NCBI RefSeq assembly: GCF_000314735.2
Contig: NZ_KB375270.1
Location: forward strand, 3,162,001 to 3,226,000
DNA length: 64,000 bases
Origin: Afipia felis ATCC 53690
Lineage (GTDB): Bacteria > Pseudomonadota > Alphaproteobacteria > Rhizobiales > Xanthobacteraceae
Direction: 5' to 3'
Shown: positions 27,842-37,435 of the stretch, piece after piece
How positions within the stretch are numbered: the first letter of the stretch is position 1
Layout of the letters: each line of letters opens with the position of its first letter
Notes under the pieces: model-generated
What the model saw: the letters and a program-made list of their open reading frames with translations, nothing else
Databases searched by the model: none
Told to the model about the DNA's origin: nothing
Made by a program: the position numbers and the translations under genes

Positions 27842-28762
27842 TTACAGTCGCGCCGCGGTGTTTCGTGCTCTTGATAGTTGGAGGGGGCGTTGGGGGGGTC
27901 TGCTTACTCCCGAATTACTGAGGCAGTCGGCCAAAAACAAAGCTAATTCAGAAACGACCCGTGAGTTGGCGCGGCGGCCATAAGCATAAACTACTTCCAC
28001 GCTCGGTAATGGCGGAAGTCCTGAACGAGGTCCTAGAACGCGCAGAGGCGCTTCGACCAGCGCTCTAGCTAATACAGTGGCTCCCATTCCTTCAATAGTA
28101 GCGGCCCGCAGACATTCAAAGCTCGGTCCGACGAAACTCCTGTGCCAGGTGCGTCCTTCTCTCTTCATAGCTGTTTGCGCCGAACGACGATAAGCACAGC
28201 CTTCCGGAAAGAGAATCAGGGGCAGCGATCCTTCGCGTTCGGGCACAAAAGATGGTCCGCTCACCCAAACCAATTGTTCTTTGAGTACCACCGTGCCGTG
28301 TGAAGCTCCTGCATCTTGCTTGAAGAAGGCAAGATCGAACTCGCTACGCTCTGTACGTTTGAGCAGGTTCTCTGACTGGTTAGCCTCCACCTCCAGTCCT
28401 ACCATCGGATGTGAACGCTTAAACGCTGTCAGCCAAGCGGTGAAATCACGGCCAAAGAAATCGAGTGGTACACCGAGCTTAACAAAGCCCGTGAGAGCCG
28501 CATCCGACATTGAGCCGAACGCCTCGTCGTTGAGCTGCAAAATACGCCGCGCATATTGCACCAGCTTAGTACCTTCGCTTGTTAGCTCAAGGACTCTGCC
28601 CTTGCGGCGCTCGAGGACACTCTTGCCGACCTGAGCTTCCAACTTGTTGATCTGCTGGCTGACTGTCGATTGGGTGCGCCCCACCGACTCTGCTGCACGT
28701 GAAAAGCTCATCGTATCAGCAATAATCAGGAATGTGCGGAGGCAATCTATGTCGAAATTCAT
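27842..28762 (-). CDS. LysR-family regulator of the second dehalogenase module
   Basis: 306 aa. N-terminal winged helix (DCLRTFLIIADTMSFSRAAE, QSTVSQQINKLEAQVGKSVLER), then an effector-binding domain (GFVKLGVPLDFF). Divergent from DUF485-symporter-dehalogenase at 28968 with a 205-bp gap, the classic LysR arrangement. It therefore probably controls that module in response to a haloacid or its product (inference). Confidence 0.9.
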   Translation of the reverse strand: MNFDIDCLRTFLIIADTMSFSRAAESVGRTQSTVSQQINKLEAQVGKSVLERRKGRVLELTSEGTKLVQYARRILQLNDEAFGSMSDAALTGFVKLGVPLDFFGRDFTAWLTAFKRSHPMVGLEVEANQSENLLKRTERSEFDLAFFKQDAGASHGTVVLKEQLVWVSGPSFVPEREGSLPLILFPEGCAYRRSAQTAMKREGRTWHRSFVGPSFECLRAATIEGMGATVLARALVEAPLRVLGPRSGLPPLPSVEVVYAYGRRANSRVVSELALFLADCLSNSGVSRPPQRPLQLSRARNTAARL

Positions 28763-28967
28763 GGAACTCTCTCTCTATCGGAAATAATGATATTGAACAT
28801 CGAATTAATCAATTTTGTCACTTTTGGGGGATTTCGTACAGTTCAATGTCGGCGCTGTCCGGCCAACCCGCACAAGCGGGATCAAATCGCGAAACGGGAG
28901 GCGCGGATGTTCCGCTGCGCGCAACTCGAATAATTCGTTCAAAAAGAGAACAACGAGGGGAAGCGCA

Positions 28968-29285
28968 ATGCGTGACATAACGCTGACGGGGGCTGCGTAT
29001 GCCTCTATTCGAGTTTTGATAGCTGAGAAGAAAAAGTATCTGATCCCGATGACGATCACCTTCATGGTGGCGTTCATGGGACCGGTCATACTTGCCGGAT
29101 TTGCAAGGGAAACGATGGGAATGCGCGTGTGGGGCGCGTTCAATCTCGGCTTCCTCCTGATTGCATTAAACTATCTGCTATCGTGGGTCCTGGCGCTGAT
29201 TTACGTTCGCGTCGCAAACGATGTCTTTGATCCTCTTGCTGCCAAGGCTGTTTCCCAACTCAAAGCGGCAGGGAAACATCGATGA
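28968..29285 (+). CDS. DUF485 inner-membrane protein, symporter partner (copy B)
   Basis: 105 aa from ATG 28968 with AGGGG seven bases upstream. Two membrane helices (IPMTITFMVAFMGPVILAGF, AFNLGFLLIALNYLLSWVLA), then IYVRVANDVFDPLAAKA. It overlaps the next start (ATGA 29282-29285). Same role and arrangement as the gene at 12170, but clearly diverged in sequence. Confidence 0.88.
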   Translation: MRDITLTGAAYASIRVLIAEKKKYLIPMTITFMVAFMGPVILAGFARETMGMRVWGAFNLGFLLIALNYLLSWVLALIYVRVANDVFDPLAAKAVSQLKAAGKHR

Positions 29286-30805
29286 TTACCCTCGGTATTT
29301 TTGCGCTCATTCTCCTTATCACGCTGGGCATAACCTACTGGGCCGCGAGACGTACAGCGACAACCGCGGACTTCTACGCAGCGGATAGTAGCCTGACGGC
29401 TTCGCAAAACGGATTTGCTTTGGCTGGCGACTGGTGCAGCGCGGCGGCTTTCCTCGGGTTCTCTGGATTGACGGCGCTTTATGGCATGGACGGAGCGTTC
29501 TATGCGATCGGGCCTCTCGTCGCTTTCTGCACTGTGCTCTTTTTAGTTGCGGAGCCACTTCGCAATTCCGGCCGCTATACATTGGGTGACGTTATCCGAA
29601 GCCGAATGCAGACGCGGTCTTCACTGCTTGCCACAATCGCCGGCACTATTGTCGTCAATTTCGCCTATCTAATGCCTCAGATGGCGGGCGCTGGAGTACT
29701 CGTTCGGTTGTTGACAGGCATTCCTTATGACTGGGCCGTCATCTTTGTCGGTATCGCGATGATTGTATATGTCGCTTTCGGCGGCATGCTCGCCACCACT
29801 TGGGTTCAGATCATCAAGGCCGTCTTTATGCTTGCGACCGGGGCACTCGTGCTGGGAATGGCACTGCGGCTAGTCAACTTCAATCCGCTGACCCTGTTCG
29901 ACAACGCAGAAGCCAAATACGGCGCGAAGTACCTTTTGCCCGGCAACTACCTTAAAAATCCGTTTGACCAGATTTCCCTTGGACTTGGCTATGTGCTCGG
30001 TCTCGCGGGACTCCCTCATGTTATGACACGGTTTTATACCGTGCCGGATGCCAAGACGGCGCGACGGTCAGTCGTTTGGGTGATGTTCCTTGCCGGTCTG
30101 TTCTTCGCGGGTACGACACTTTTTGGTCTCGCAGCAGCTGACTTCGTTGGTCAGGACGTTATTCGCGCAGCAGATAAGGGAGGCAATCTTGCACTGCCTC
30201 TGCTGGCCCAATATCTCGGGGGCGGAAAAGGCACGCTAGGTGGCGAGGTGATGCTTGGGCTGGTCGCAGCTGTCGCTGTTGCGACGATTCTGGCCGTTGT
30301 CTCGGCCCTTACGCTGTCGACATCAAGCACTGTGGCGCACGACTTTTACACTAACTGGCTCAACCAGGGGAAAATCGATCCTAAGCGCGAAGTCATGGTT
30401 GCTCGCATCTCGGCGGTGGTGATCGGCATTCTTGCTGTCGTGCTAGGCATTCTAGCCCAAGGCATTAACGTCGCCGTCTTGGTGATTCTTGCAATTTGCG
30501 TTGCGGCCAGCGCCAACTTCCCAGTCCTCATCCTTTCGCTGTTCTGGAAGCGGTTCAACACCGGGGGAGTTATCGGTGGCATGAGCTTTGGTCTTATCTC
30601 GTCGGTCGTGCTGGCGATGATAGGGCCGGCAATGCGTGGCGCAGATGCTTTGTGGCCGCTGGTTAATCCAACGGTAGTTTCACTTCCGCTCGGTTTCCTC
30701 GGTGCCGTTATCGGTTCATTGATCGCCGGTCGCGACAAAGCCAATGAAACGCGTTTTGAGGATTTTACGGTCCGCGTCCACACCGGCGTTGATCCCACCT
30801 CATAA
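29282..30805 (+). CDS. Sodium:solute symporter, acetate-permease type (copy B)
   Basis: 507 aa. Strongly similar to the symporter at 12535 throughout (LTASQNGFALAGDWCSAAAF, FGGMLATTWVQIIKAVF, HVMTRFYTVPDAKTARR). SSS family with a monocarboxylate/acetate-type sequence. It lies directly before an L-2-haloacid dehalogenase (55 bp), supporting import of the dehalogenase substrate. Two diverged uptake pairs suggest different substrates or different induction. Confidence 0.92.
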   Translation: MITLGIFALILLITLGITYWAARRTATTADFYAADSSLTASQNGFALAGDWCSAAAFLGFSGLTALYGMDGAFYAIGPLVAFCTVLFLVAEPLRNSGRYTLGDVIRSRMQTRSSLLATIAGTIVVNFAYLMPQMAGAGVLVRLLTGIPYDWAVIFVGIAMIVYVAFGGMLATTWVQIIKAVFMLATGALVLGMALRLVNFNPLTLFDNAEAKYGAKYLLPGNYLKNPFDQISLGLGYVLGLAGLPHVMTRFYTVPDAKTARRSVVWVMFLAGLFFAGTTLFGLAAADFVGQDVIRAADKGGNLALPLLAQYLGGGKGTLGGEVMLGLVAAVAVATILAVVSALTLSTSSTVAHDFYTNWLNQGKIDPKREVMVARISAVVIGILAVVLGILAQGINVAVLVILAICVAASANFPVLILSLFWKRFNTGGVIGGMSFGLISSVVLAMIGPAMRGADALWPLVNPTVVSLPLGFLGAVIGSLIAGRDKANETRFEDFTVRVHTGVDPTS

Positions 30806-30860
30806 CACCGTGCGGCCCGGATTTCGTCGGGCTGCATTCCATCCTGCTCCTAACAAAAAA

Positions 30861-31604
30861 ATGGGTCTGCCCGTGACTATCAAAGCTTTCGTATTCGACG
30901 CCTACGGCACACTTTATGATATCCAATCCGTCGCCGCCGTAACGGATGAGTCCTTCCCTGGCTATGGTGAGGTCATTACGCAAGTCTGGCGTATGAAGCA
31001 GCTCGAATATACGTGGCAACGCAGCATGATGCAGCGTTATGTGGATTTCTCTGTAGTGACGCGGGAGTCTTTGGTCTACTCACTAAAGCTTCTTGGCCTC
31101 AACTACGATCAGGCGGTGTTTGACCGCATCATGGACAAGTACGTTCATCTTGATCTCTATCCGGATGCGAAGGTTGCTCTCGATGCGTTAAAGCCGAACA
31201 AGCTCGCTATTCTATCGAATGGCAGTTCGGATATGCTGGGTCCTCTTGTGAAGAATACGGGCCTTGACCGCATACTTGACGCCACGATTAGCATCGACAG
31301 CGAGCGAATCTTCAAGCCGGCCCCTGCAGCTTATGCGCTAATTGAAAAAAGACTCAGGGTGCAGCCGAGCGAAGTGGTCTTCGTTTCATCAAATCCGTTT
31401 GACGTTGTGGGCGCCAAAGCCTTCGGTCTTAACGTTGCATGGATCGAGAGGGTGACGCCGGAGGCGATGGCGGCGGAAGTCAAACCGAATGCGCCAATCT
31501 ATCCTGTGACGATGTTCAAAGCGATCCGTACCCAGATGGATGAGCTAGGGTTTCAACCAGACCATCGCATCCATACGCTGTCGGAACTAGCAACTGTAGT
31601 TTAA
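30861..31604 (+). CDS. (S)-2-haloacid dehalogenase, type II HAD (second copy)
   Basis: 247 aa from ATG 30861. The frame is open to 30744, but that part overlaps the symporter and is not conserved. Same active-site set as the enzyme at 10066: Asp13 in FDAYGTLYD, Arg44 in VWRMKQLEYTW, LSNGSS, FKPAPAAY with Lys and Tyr, and VSSNPFDVVGAKAFG. Hydrolyses L-2-haloalkanoates with inversion. Part of LysR-DUF485-symporter-dehalogenase-dehydrogenase-DUF2798. Confidence 0.93.
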   Translation: MGLPVTIKAFVFDAYGTLYDIQSVAAVTDESFPGYGEVITQVWRMKQLEYTWQRSMMQRYVDFSVVTRESLVYSLKLLGLNYDQAVFDRIMDKYVHLDLYPDAKVALDALKPNKLAILSNGSSDMLGPLVKNTGLDRILDATISIDSERIFKPAPAAYALIEKRLRVQPSEVVFVSSNPFDVVGAKAFGLNVAWIERVTPEAMAAEVKPNAPIYPVTMFKAIRTQMDELGFQPDHRIHTLSELATVV

Positions 31605-31662
31605 GCGCAAACGAACTAGCAGCCCTGGTTGCAAAATAAACGACGTATTCTGGGAAATATTT

Positions 31663-32733
31663 ATGTCTAAACGCAACATCCTGATCCTCGGAGCCTCTTA
31701 CGGCTCACTGCTGGCCTCGAAACTTCTGTTCGGCGGCCATAACGTCACGCTGGTGTGCTTGCCGGCGGAGGCCGATCTCATCAACGCGGAAGGCTTTCGT
31801 GTGCGAATGCCGATCCGCGGCCGCAAGGACGAGATCGAGATCGATTCCCGGAAATTGCCGGGCAAGGTTTCGGCCGCCGGTCCCGCCGACGTGAACCCCA
31901 AAGACTACGACCTGATCGGTCTTGCGATGCAGGAGCCGCAATACGGTTCTCCGGGCGTGCGCGAACTGCTCGATGCCGTCGCGAAGTCGCGGGTGCCGTG
32001 CATGTCGATCATGAACATGCCGCCGCTGCCCTACATGCAGCGCATCCCAAACCTCGACGCCGGGCCGTTGAAGCCGGCCTACACCGCGCCCGAGGTCTGG
32101 GCGAATTTCGATCCGGGTAGGCTGACGTTGTGCAGTCCCGACCCGCAGGCGATCCGCCCGCCGGAGGAGAAGGTCAACGTCCTGCAAGTGACGCTGCCGA
32201 CCAACTTCAAGGTCGCGCGCTTCGATGACGAGGCGAGCAACGAAATCCTCCGCAATCTGGAGCGGGACATCCAGGCGATACGTTTTGACGCACCGGAGGG
32301 CAAGATCGAGCTCCCGGTGAAGCTGCGCTTCCACGATTCGCTGTTCGTGCCGCTCGCGAAATGGGCGATGCTGATGGCGGGCAACTATCGCTGCATCACG
32401 CCGGACGGCATGCGCACCGCGCAGGAGGCGGTTCACTCCAATCTCGAGGAATCGCGCTCGATCTACAATTTCGTGGTGGATGTCTGCGTGAAGCTCGGGG
32501 CTTCGCGCGACGACATGGTGCCGTTCGAGAAATACGCCGCGGCAGCGGAAAGTCTGTCACGCCCGGCCTCCGCCGCGCGCGCGCTCAACAACGGCGCGCC
32601 GAACATCGAACGGGCCGACAAGCTGGTGCAGTTGACGGCCCGCGAGATTGGCATGAGCCACCCCGTGCTCGACGCCATCGTGGCCCTTGTCGACAAGCGT
32701 TTGGAGGCGAATCGGAAGAAGGCTGCGGCTTAG
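31663..32733 (+). CDS. Ketopantoate reductase-like NAD(P)-dependent dehydrogenase (copy B)
   Basis: 356 aa. Complete version of the gene duplicated in part at 3816 and a close paralogue of 6262-7335. Rossmann motif ILGASYGSLLASKLLFGG, then PKDYDLIGLAMQEPQYGSPG and a C-terminal helical domain. The family reduces 2-oxo acids or oxidises hydroxy acids. Placed 58 bp after a haloacid dehalogenase whose products are 2-hydroxy acids, so oxidation of these (or reduction of derived oxo acids) is plausible but unproven. Confidence 0.82.
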   Translation: MSKRNILILGASYGSLLASKLLFGGHNVTLVCLPAEADLINAEGFRVRMPIRGRKDEIEIDSRKLPGKVSAAGPADVNPKDYDLIGLAMQEPQYGSPGVRELLDAVAKSRVPCMSIMNMPPLPYMQRIPNLDAGPLKPAYTAPEVWANFDPGRLTLCSPDPQAIRPPEEKVNVLQVTLPTNFKVARFDDEASNEILRNLERDIQAIRFDAPEGKIELPVKLRFHDSLFVPLAKWAMLMAGNYRCITPDGMRTAQEAVHSNLEESRSIYNFVVDVCVKLGASRDDMVPFEKYAAAAESLSRPASAARALNNGAPNIERADKLVQLTAREIGMSHPVLDAIVALVDKRLEANRKKAAA

Positions 32734-32773
32734 GGCAAGCGATGTTGGTCCCACGTAAATACAGTCATTACGT
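32248..32773 (+). repeat. Long direct repeat, copy 2 (partner 3816-4341)
   Basis: Source-like copy: it lies inside an intact dehydrogenase gene and the start of the DUF2798 gene. Copy 1 at 3816 is truncated at both ends. Confidence 0.85.
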
Positions 32774-32969
32774 CTTTGGGATGATTCAGTCGGGGGTCAC
32801 GAGTGGCTTGGCTGCCGGCGTGGCCACGTTCGGTTATCAGGGAGAAAGACTCTTTGCGCACTGGATGAAGTCTTGGCTGATTTCTTGGACCCTGATGGTG
32901 CCCTTGGTGCTATTCGCTGCACCGGCTATTCAGCGTCTTACTTTGACTCTGACGCGGGAGAGACCTTAG
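32742..32969 (+). CDS. DUF2798 small membrane protein (copy 2)
   Basis: 75 aa from ATG 32742, starting 8 bp after the dehydrogenase stop. It begins MLVPRKYSHYVFGMIQSGVT and ends with a helix SWTLMVPLVLFAAPAIQRLT. Family of unknown function. No DPIWD-type small gene follows this copy. Confidence 0.78.
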   Translation: MLVPRKYSHYVFGMIQSGVTSGLAAGVATFGYQGERLFAHWMKSWLISWTLMVPLVLFAAPAIQRLTLTLTRERP

Positions 32970-33043
32970 CGGACATTGGCAGGCTCAACCGTGGGACAAA
33001 TTTTTAACCCGACCGCGACGTTTCTAACGCTAAACACCATGCC

Positions 33044-33976
33044 TCATTTTTTCCGGGCCATGCCTCCTTTTGTTTTTCCCTTCGTGTCGCTTCCAAAGAG
33101 CTCAAAGAGTGTCTGCCAGACCACCAGCCCAGCTGGAGACAGTGATCGGTCCCTTCTTTTGAAAAGCAGAATATTCCGACTCGTTTGAGGGCGCATCAGC
33201 GGTCGGGTGGTTAAGGTAGGGTGACTGTCGTAGGGCGCCACCATCTCTGGGACGACAGCTACGCCAAGGCCAGCCTCCACCATTCCCAGGACGGAGCTCG
33301 GCTGAGCAAGTTCCAGAACGATATGCGCGTTAATCTTCAGGCGCGCGAGAGTGTCAATAATTTGCTGTCTGCTACCTGAGGTATTGTTCAGCATAACAAG
33401 CTGACGATCGCCCAGTCGAGGCCACGGAATAGCGCGCTTTTTTGCGAAAACATCATCGCGACGACAAACCACTAAGAATGGATCGTTCATGAGCGTATGA
33501 ATCTCAAGATCAGATTCTGCAATGAAGCCGCTGGAGATTCCAAACTCAATCTCTCCGCGTACTACCTTTTGAACGACTTCCTTGGCAGCGACGTCTTCTA
33601 TTGAAAAAGAGACGTTCGGCCATTTCGTCGAGCAATATTCGATGCACCTTGGCATTAAGCTGCGTGCAATTGAGGGTACACAGGCCATTGCAACTGTGCC
33701 TCGGTGCTGAACCCCAATATCGCGCAATTCCCGCAAAACAGTGTCGAGTTCATTGAGTAAGCGGGCGCTTGTTGCCACTAATGTTTCACCAACGGACGTC
33801 AACCGGACCTGTCGTGTTGTGCGGTCGAGCAGTTTAACACCTAGTTCGGTTTCGACTTGCCGGATCGCAAGGCTTACGGCGCTTTGCGACGAGCCAATGT
33901 CTTCAGCTGCGCGGCTGAAACTGCGGTGTCTGGCAACTGCCAAAAACACCTTCAGCTGACGTAATCCGACATTCAT
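33044..33976 (-). CDS. LysR-family regulator
   Basis: 310 aa. Helix-turn-helix RHRSFSRAAEDIGSSQSAVS followed by VETELGVKLLDRTTRQVRLT and a substrate-binding-like effector domain. Divergent from the GST/aminotransferase genes. Two inverted repeats lie in the 61-bp gap, fitting autoregulation and control of the divergent genes. Confidence 0.9.
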   Translation of the reverse strand: MNVGLRQLKVFLAVARHRSFSRAAEDIGSSQSAVSLAIRQVETELGVKLLDRTTRQVRLTSVGETLVATSARLLNELDTVLRELRDIGVQHRGTVAMACVPSIARSLMPRCIEYCSTKWPNVSFSIEDVAAKEVVQKVVRGEIEFGISSGFIAESDLEIHTLMNDPFLVVCRRDDVFAKKRAIPWPRLGDRQLVMLNNTSGSRQQIIDTLARLKINAHIVLELAQPSSVLGMVEAGLGVAVVPEMVAPYDSHPTLTTRPLMRPQTSRNILLFKRRDRSLSPAGLVVWQTLFELFGSDTKGKTKGGMARKK

Positions 33977-33982
33977 AATAAA

Positions 33983-33994
33983 AACTCATGAGTT
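33983..33994. promoter_or_regulatory. 12-bp palindrome AACTCATGAGTT
   Basis: Perfect palindrome 7 bp upstream of the LysR start (33976), in the divergent gap. Likely part of a LysR operator or of the regulator's own repression site. Confidence 0.4.
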
Positions 33995-34004
33995 GATGCG
34001 ATCT

Positions 34005-34021
34005 TTCAATTTTACATTGAA
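34005..34021. promoter_or_regulatory. LysR-box candidate TTCAAT-N5-ATTGAA
   Basis: Perfect 6-5-6 inverted repeat in the gap between divergent LysR and GST genes. It contains the T-N11-A core expected for LysR boxes. Its closeness to 34038 favours the GST start at 34068. Confidence 0.55.
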
Positions 34022-34037
34022 ATGACCTCATCATTCA

Positions 34038-34760
34038 ATGGAGGTTCTCAACGAAGCGAGATACCTCATGATCGATACACTGACTCCAAGTAAGTCTCCT
34101 CAGACTTCTCATTCAAAATCAGCAGCCCCTCTTCGCGTTCTTGGACGTTCAAACTCCTTCAACGTTCGCAAGGTTTTGTGGGTCTGCGACGAAATCGGAA
34201 TCCCGTTCACGCGAGAGGATTACGGCCGCGGCTTCATGCCGACTGACACGCCGGAGTTCCTCGAGCTTAATCTGACGGGTCAAGTCCCGGTGATTATCGA
34301 CGGCGATCGCGTGATGCGGGAGTCGAACACTATCGTTCGCTATCTCGCCGCCAAACATGGCGCCACCGACCTGTACCCAGAACATCCGGCTGGTCGGCAG
34401 GCGATCGAGGAGTGGATGGATTGGGTCGCATACGACGTCACGCATGCACTTCGCGGAGCATTTCTTGGCGGTCAACTAAGGGAAGCCCCGTACGATCATC
34501 CTTGGTACATCGAGCAAGGCCAGAAAGAGCTCATTCACGTTATGGGTCTCTTGAACAAGCACCTCTCGGAGAACGGGCCCTATGTGATGGGCGATCGCTT
34601 TACGATCGCAGATATTCCCGTGGGCCTAGTCGTCAACCGCTGGTTCAACCTCACCCATCCCGGTTTGAAACGGCCGGATTACCCCGCTGTCGCTGCTTAT
34701 TACGAACTGATGACGGAGCGGCCAGCGTTCCGCAAGCACGGCCGAAACGGGCTGCCGTAA
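34038..34760 (+). CDS. Glutathione S-transferase
   Basis: Up to 240 aa from ATG 34038; ATG 34068 (230 aa) is also possible and better placed relative to the upstream palindrome. The N-terminal thioredoxin-like domain has LGRSNSFNVRKVLWVCDEIG with Ser/Asn candidates for thiol activation, then the glutathione-contacting cis-Pro TGQVPVIIDG and ESNTIVRYLA. The C-terminal helical domain has FTIADIPVGLVVNRW. Next gene is an aminotransferase of the glyoxylate type. Some GSTs convert dihaloacetate to glyoxylate, which would connect the two, but class assignment from sequence alone is open. Confidence 0.88.
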   Translation: MEVLNEARYLMIDTLTPSKSPQTSHSKSAAPLRVLGRSNSFNVRKVLWVCDEIGIPFTREDYGRGFMPTDTPEFLELNLTGQVPVIIDGDRVMRESNTIVRYLAAKHGATDLYPEHPAGRQAIEEWMDWVAYDVTHALRGAFLGGQLREAPYDHPWYIEQGQKELIHVMGLLNKHLSENGPYVMGDRFTIADIPVGLVVNRWFNLTHPGLKRPDYPAVAAYYELMTERPAFRKHGRNGLP

Positions 34761-34793
34761 GCGTAGTGGTTATCAGCGATCTGGGAGGAAAAC

Positions 34794-35996
34794 ATGAAAC
34801 ATATGCCGGGACGTCATTTTCTACAAATTCCGGGGCCGACGAATACGCCTCTACCCATTCTTGCAGCGATTGCAAAACCAACGATTGATCATCGCGGTCC
34901 AGAGTTTGGTGAACTCGGCCTGGATGTTCTGAAACGTATCCGCGGCGTGTTCAAGACGAAGGGGCCCGTCATTATTTATCCCTGCTCTGGAACTGGAGCT
35001 TGGGAGGCGGCACTCGTCAATACGTTGTCCGCTGGCGACCACGTGCTGATGTATGAAACCGGATGGTTCTCCACTTTATGGAGCAAGATGACTTTGGCTC
35101 TTGGTTTGAAGCCCGAGTTTATCAAAGGTGATTGGCGAAGCGGCGTTGATGCAAAGGCGCTCGAATCTGCTCTTCTCGCCGATACAGCGCACAAGTTCAA
35201 AGCGGTGGCAGTCGTCCACAATGAAACCTCCACGGGTGCTGTGTCTAATATAGCGGCGGTACGAAGGGCCATCGACAACGCCAAGCACCCGGCATTGTTA
35301 CTGGTTGACACTATCTCCTCGCTTGGATCGATCGACTTTCGTCATGATGAGTGGGGTGTGGATGTCACAGTTGGTGGTTCGCAAAAGGGATTGATGCTTC
35401 CGCCAGGCATTGCCTTCAATGCGATTTCGAACAAAGCGCTGGAGGCGTCGAAGCAGGCAAAGTTGCCCCGCAGCTTTTTGGGCTGGAACGAGATGCTCGC
35501 AGCCAACGCAACCGGCTATTTCCCTTACACACCATCCACGAACCTCCTTCAGGGGTTGAAGGTCGCGCTCGACCTGATCGAAGAAGAGGGGCTCGACGAA
35601 GTGTTCGCTCGGCATGACCGTGCTGCATCGGCGACACGCCGCGCGGTTGAGCATTGGGGCTTCGAAATTCAGTGCCGCAATCCGGCCGAGTATTCATCGT
35701 CGCTAACGGCGGTGAGACTGCCTGAGGGTCATTCCGCTGACCGGTTACGCAAGGAAATTTTGGAGCGAACCAATACTTCGCTGGGTAATGGACTGGGAAT
35801 TCTTGCAGATCGAGTATTCCGCATCGGCCACCTTGGCGACTTCAATGCGGCCTCGGTGCTGGGCACACTTGCGGCCGTTGAAGTCGGTCTGAAGGCGACC
35901 GGAATTCCCTACCGATCTGGAGGTCTCGATGCCGCCATCGAGACTCTCAACGGAAATCTTCCTCCGAGCAACAAAATGGGAGAGGCGGCCGAGTAG
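34794..35996 (+). CDS. Class V aminotransferase, serine/alanine-glyoxylate type
   Basis: 400 aa with GGGAGG before the ATG. Opening HFLQIPGPTNTPLPILAA, PLP-binding CSGTGAWEAALVNTL, HNETSTGAV, VDTISSLGS, and the Schiff-base lysine in GGSQKGLMLPPG. These match serine-glyoxylate/alanine-glyoxylate aminotransferases, which turn glyoxylate into glycine. Glyoxylate is the expected product of dihaloacetate dehalogenation, so this may be the assimilation step for that branch (inference). Confidence 0.88.
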   Translation: MKHMPGRHFLQIPGPTNTPLPILAAIAKPTIDHRGPEFGELGLDVLKRIRGVFKTKGPVIIYPCSGTGAWEAALVNTLSAGDHVLMYETGWFSTLWSKMTLALGLKPEFIKGDWRSGVDAKALESALLADTAHKFKAVAVVHNETSTGAVSNIAAVRRAIDNAKHPALLLVDTISSLGSIDFRHDEWGVDVTVGGSQKGLMLPPGIAFNAISNKALEASKQAKLPRSFLGWNEMLAANATGYFPYTPSTNLLQGLKVALDLIEEEGLDEVFARHDRAASATRRAVEHWGFEIQCRNPAEYSSSLTAVRLPEGHSADRLRKEILERTNTSLGNGLGILADRVFRIGHLGDFNAASVLGTLAAVEVGLKATGIPYRSGGLDAAIETLNGNLPPSNKMGEAAE

Positions 35997-36050
35997 TCGG
36001 CCACCTTCTGCAATGCATTTGAAAATCAAAAATATGTCGGGAGAGAAACA

Positions 36051-37355
36051 ATGGCTATTACGCGGGAGGCGGAAGGTGTAGCGGCAAATGCCGCATCACC
36101 AAGCTCATCCATAAGTGCTCATACCCTGGTTACGACGCTTCTCTGCATTCTCTTTGCGATTATGTATCTCGACCGGGTGAATATCTCTGCTGCCGCCGCC
36201 TCTGTGAAGGATCATTTTTCCCTCACGAATGCGGAAATGGGCATCATATTCAGCGGATTTTCTTGGGCCTACTTGGCATCGGTCCTATTTGGCGGCTGGG
36301 GCGCGAGAAAGTTCGGCGCCAAATCAACTCTGATTGTCTGCGTGATCGTCGTCGGCATCGGAACGATCGCGACGGGACTCGCAGGCGGTCTTATAACTCT
36401 CTTCGTGGCCAGACTTGTCGTTGGATTGGGCGAGGGTCCTGCGTTCCCCGCGGCAACTCAGGCTATGCGGAATTGGTATCCCCCCGACCGCTTCGGCTAT
36501 ATCCAAGGCATTACGCATAGCGCTTCGCGCCTTGGAGCGGCACTTGCTCCTCCCATCGTGGCTGCGCTGATCATTTGGGCAGACTGGCGGGTCTCTTTCG
36601 TCGTGTGCGGGACCAGCGCGCTCATTTGGTGCTTTTTTTGGTGGTCGACTTTCCAGGATGATCCCAGAACTCACCCGCGTGTAGATCCCCGATGTCTTGA
36701 AGGTCTCACAGTCTCACTGCCCAATCGTCGCGCCAAAACGCCGTTATGGGTTCTCACCAAGCGTATGTTTCCGGTAACGCTGGTGATGTTCGCGTACGGT
36801 TGGACGTACTGGGTGTTTGTATCTTGGCTACCGCTTTACTTCGTAAACCAGCACGGGACCAATCTAAAAAACTCAGCACTTCTGACGAGCGCTTTGTTCT
36901 TCGCCGGGCTCATCGGTAACACCGTAGGAGGCGTCGTATCAGATCGAATCCTACGAAAAACGGGACGCAATCGGTTGGCTCGATGCAGCGTGATCGCCGT
37001 ATCTCTCGTTGGAGCCGCTGTTTTCATTACACCAACGATGTTCATCAACGATTTGTACTACGTCGTCCCATTGCTAGCTTGTGCAATGTTCTTTCTCGAG
37101 CTGACGATTGCACCAATGTACGCCATTCCGATGGATATCTCGAAAGACTACGCGGGCCTTGGAAGTGCTTACGTGATCATGGGCGTTGGCATTTCCGGTA
37201 TCGTATCGCCAGTGGTTTTTGGCTGGCTTATCGACCGTACGGGAAATTGGAATGTGCCTTTTGCGTCGGGCATTGGGATCCTGCTTGCCGGAAGTTTAGC
37301 GGTCATTCTGCTGCGGCCTGATGTGCCGCTTATTATCTCTCCGTCGAAGGAATAG
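36051..37355 (+). CDS. MFS transporter, anion:cation symporter type
   Basis: 434 aa with about twelve hydrophobic segments. MYLDRVNISAAAASVKDHF at the start and GFSWAYLASVLFGGWGARKFG, then GLGEGPAFPAATQAMRNWYP, are typical of the ACS subfamily that carries organic acid anions (sugar acids, phthalate, tartrate). Downstream of the aminotransferase (54 bp) on the same strand. Substrate unknown. Confidence 0.87.
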   Translation: MAITREAEGVAANAASPSSSISAHTLVTTLLCILFAIMYLDRVNISAAAASVKDHFSLTNAEMGIIFSGFSWAYLASVLFGGWGARKFGAKSTLIVCVIVVGIGTIATGLAGGLITLFVARLVVGLGEGPAFPAATQAMRNWYPPDRFGYIQGITHSASRLGAALAPPIVAALIIWADWRVSFVVCGTSALIWCFFWWSTFQDDPRTHPRVDPRCLEGLTVSLPNRRAKTPLWVLTKRMFPVTLVMFAYGWTYWVFVSWLPLYFVNQHGTNLKNSALLTSALFFAGLIGNTVGGVVSDRILRKTGRNRLARCSVIAVSLVGAAVFITPTMFINDLYYVVPLLACAMFFLELTIAPMYAIPMDISKDYAGLGSAYVIMGVGISGIVSPVVFGWLIDRTGNWNVPFASGIGILLAGSLAVILLRPDVPLIISPSKE

Positions 37356-37435
37356 ATGCTGGTGTCAAACGGCCTGGCCGCTCTCTACAAAATGAAGCCC
37401 GCATGCTGTTTCGCAGAAGCCGAGTTGCGCACTAC

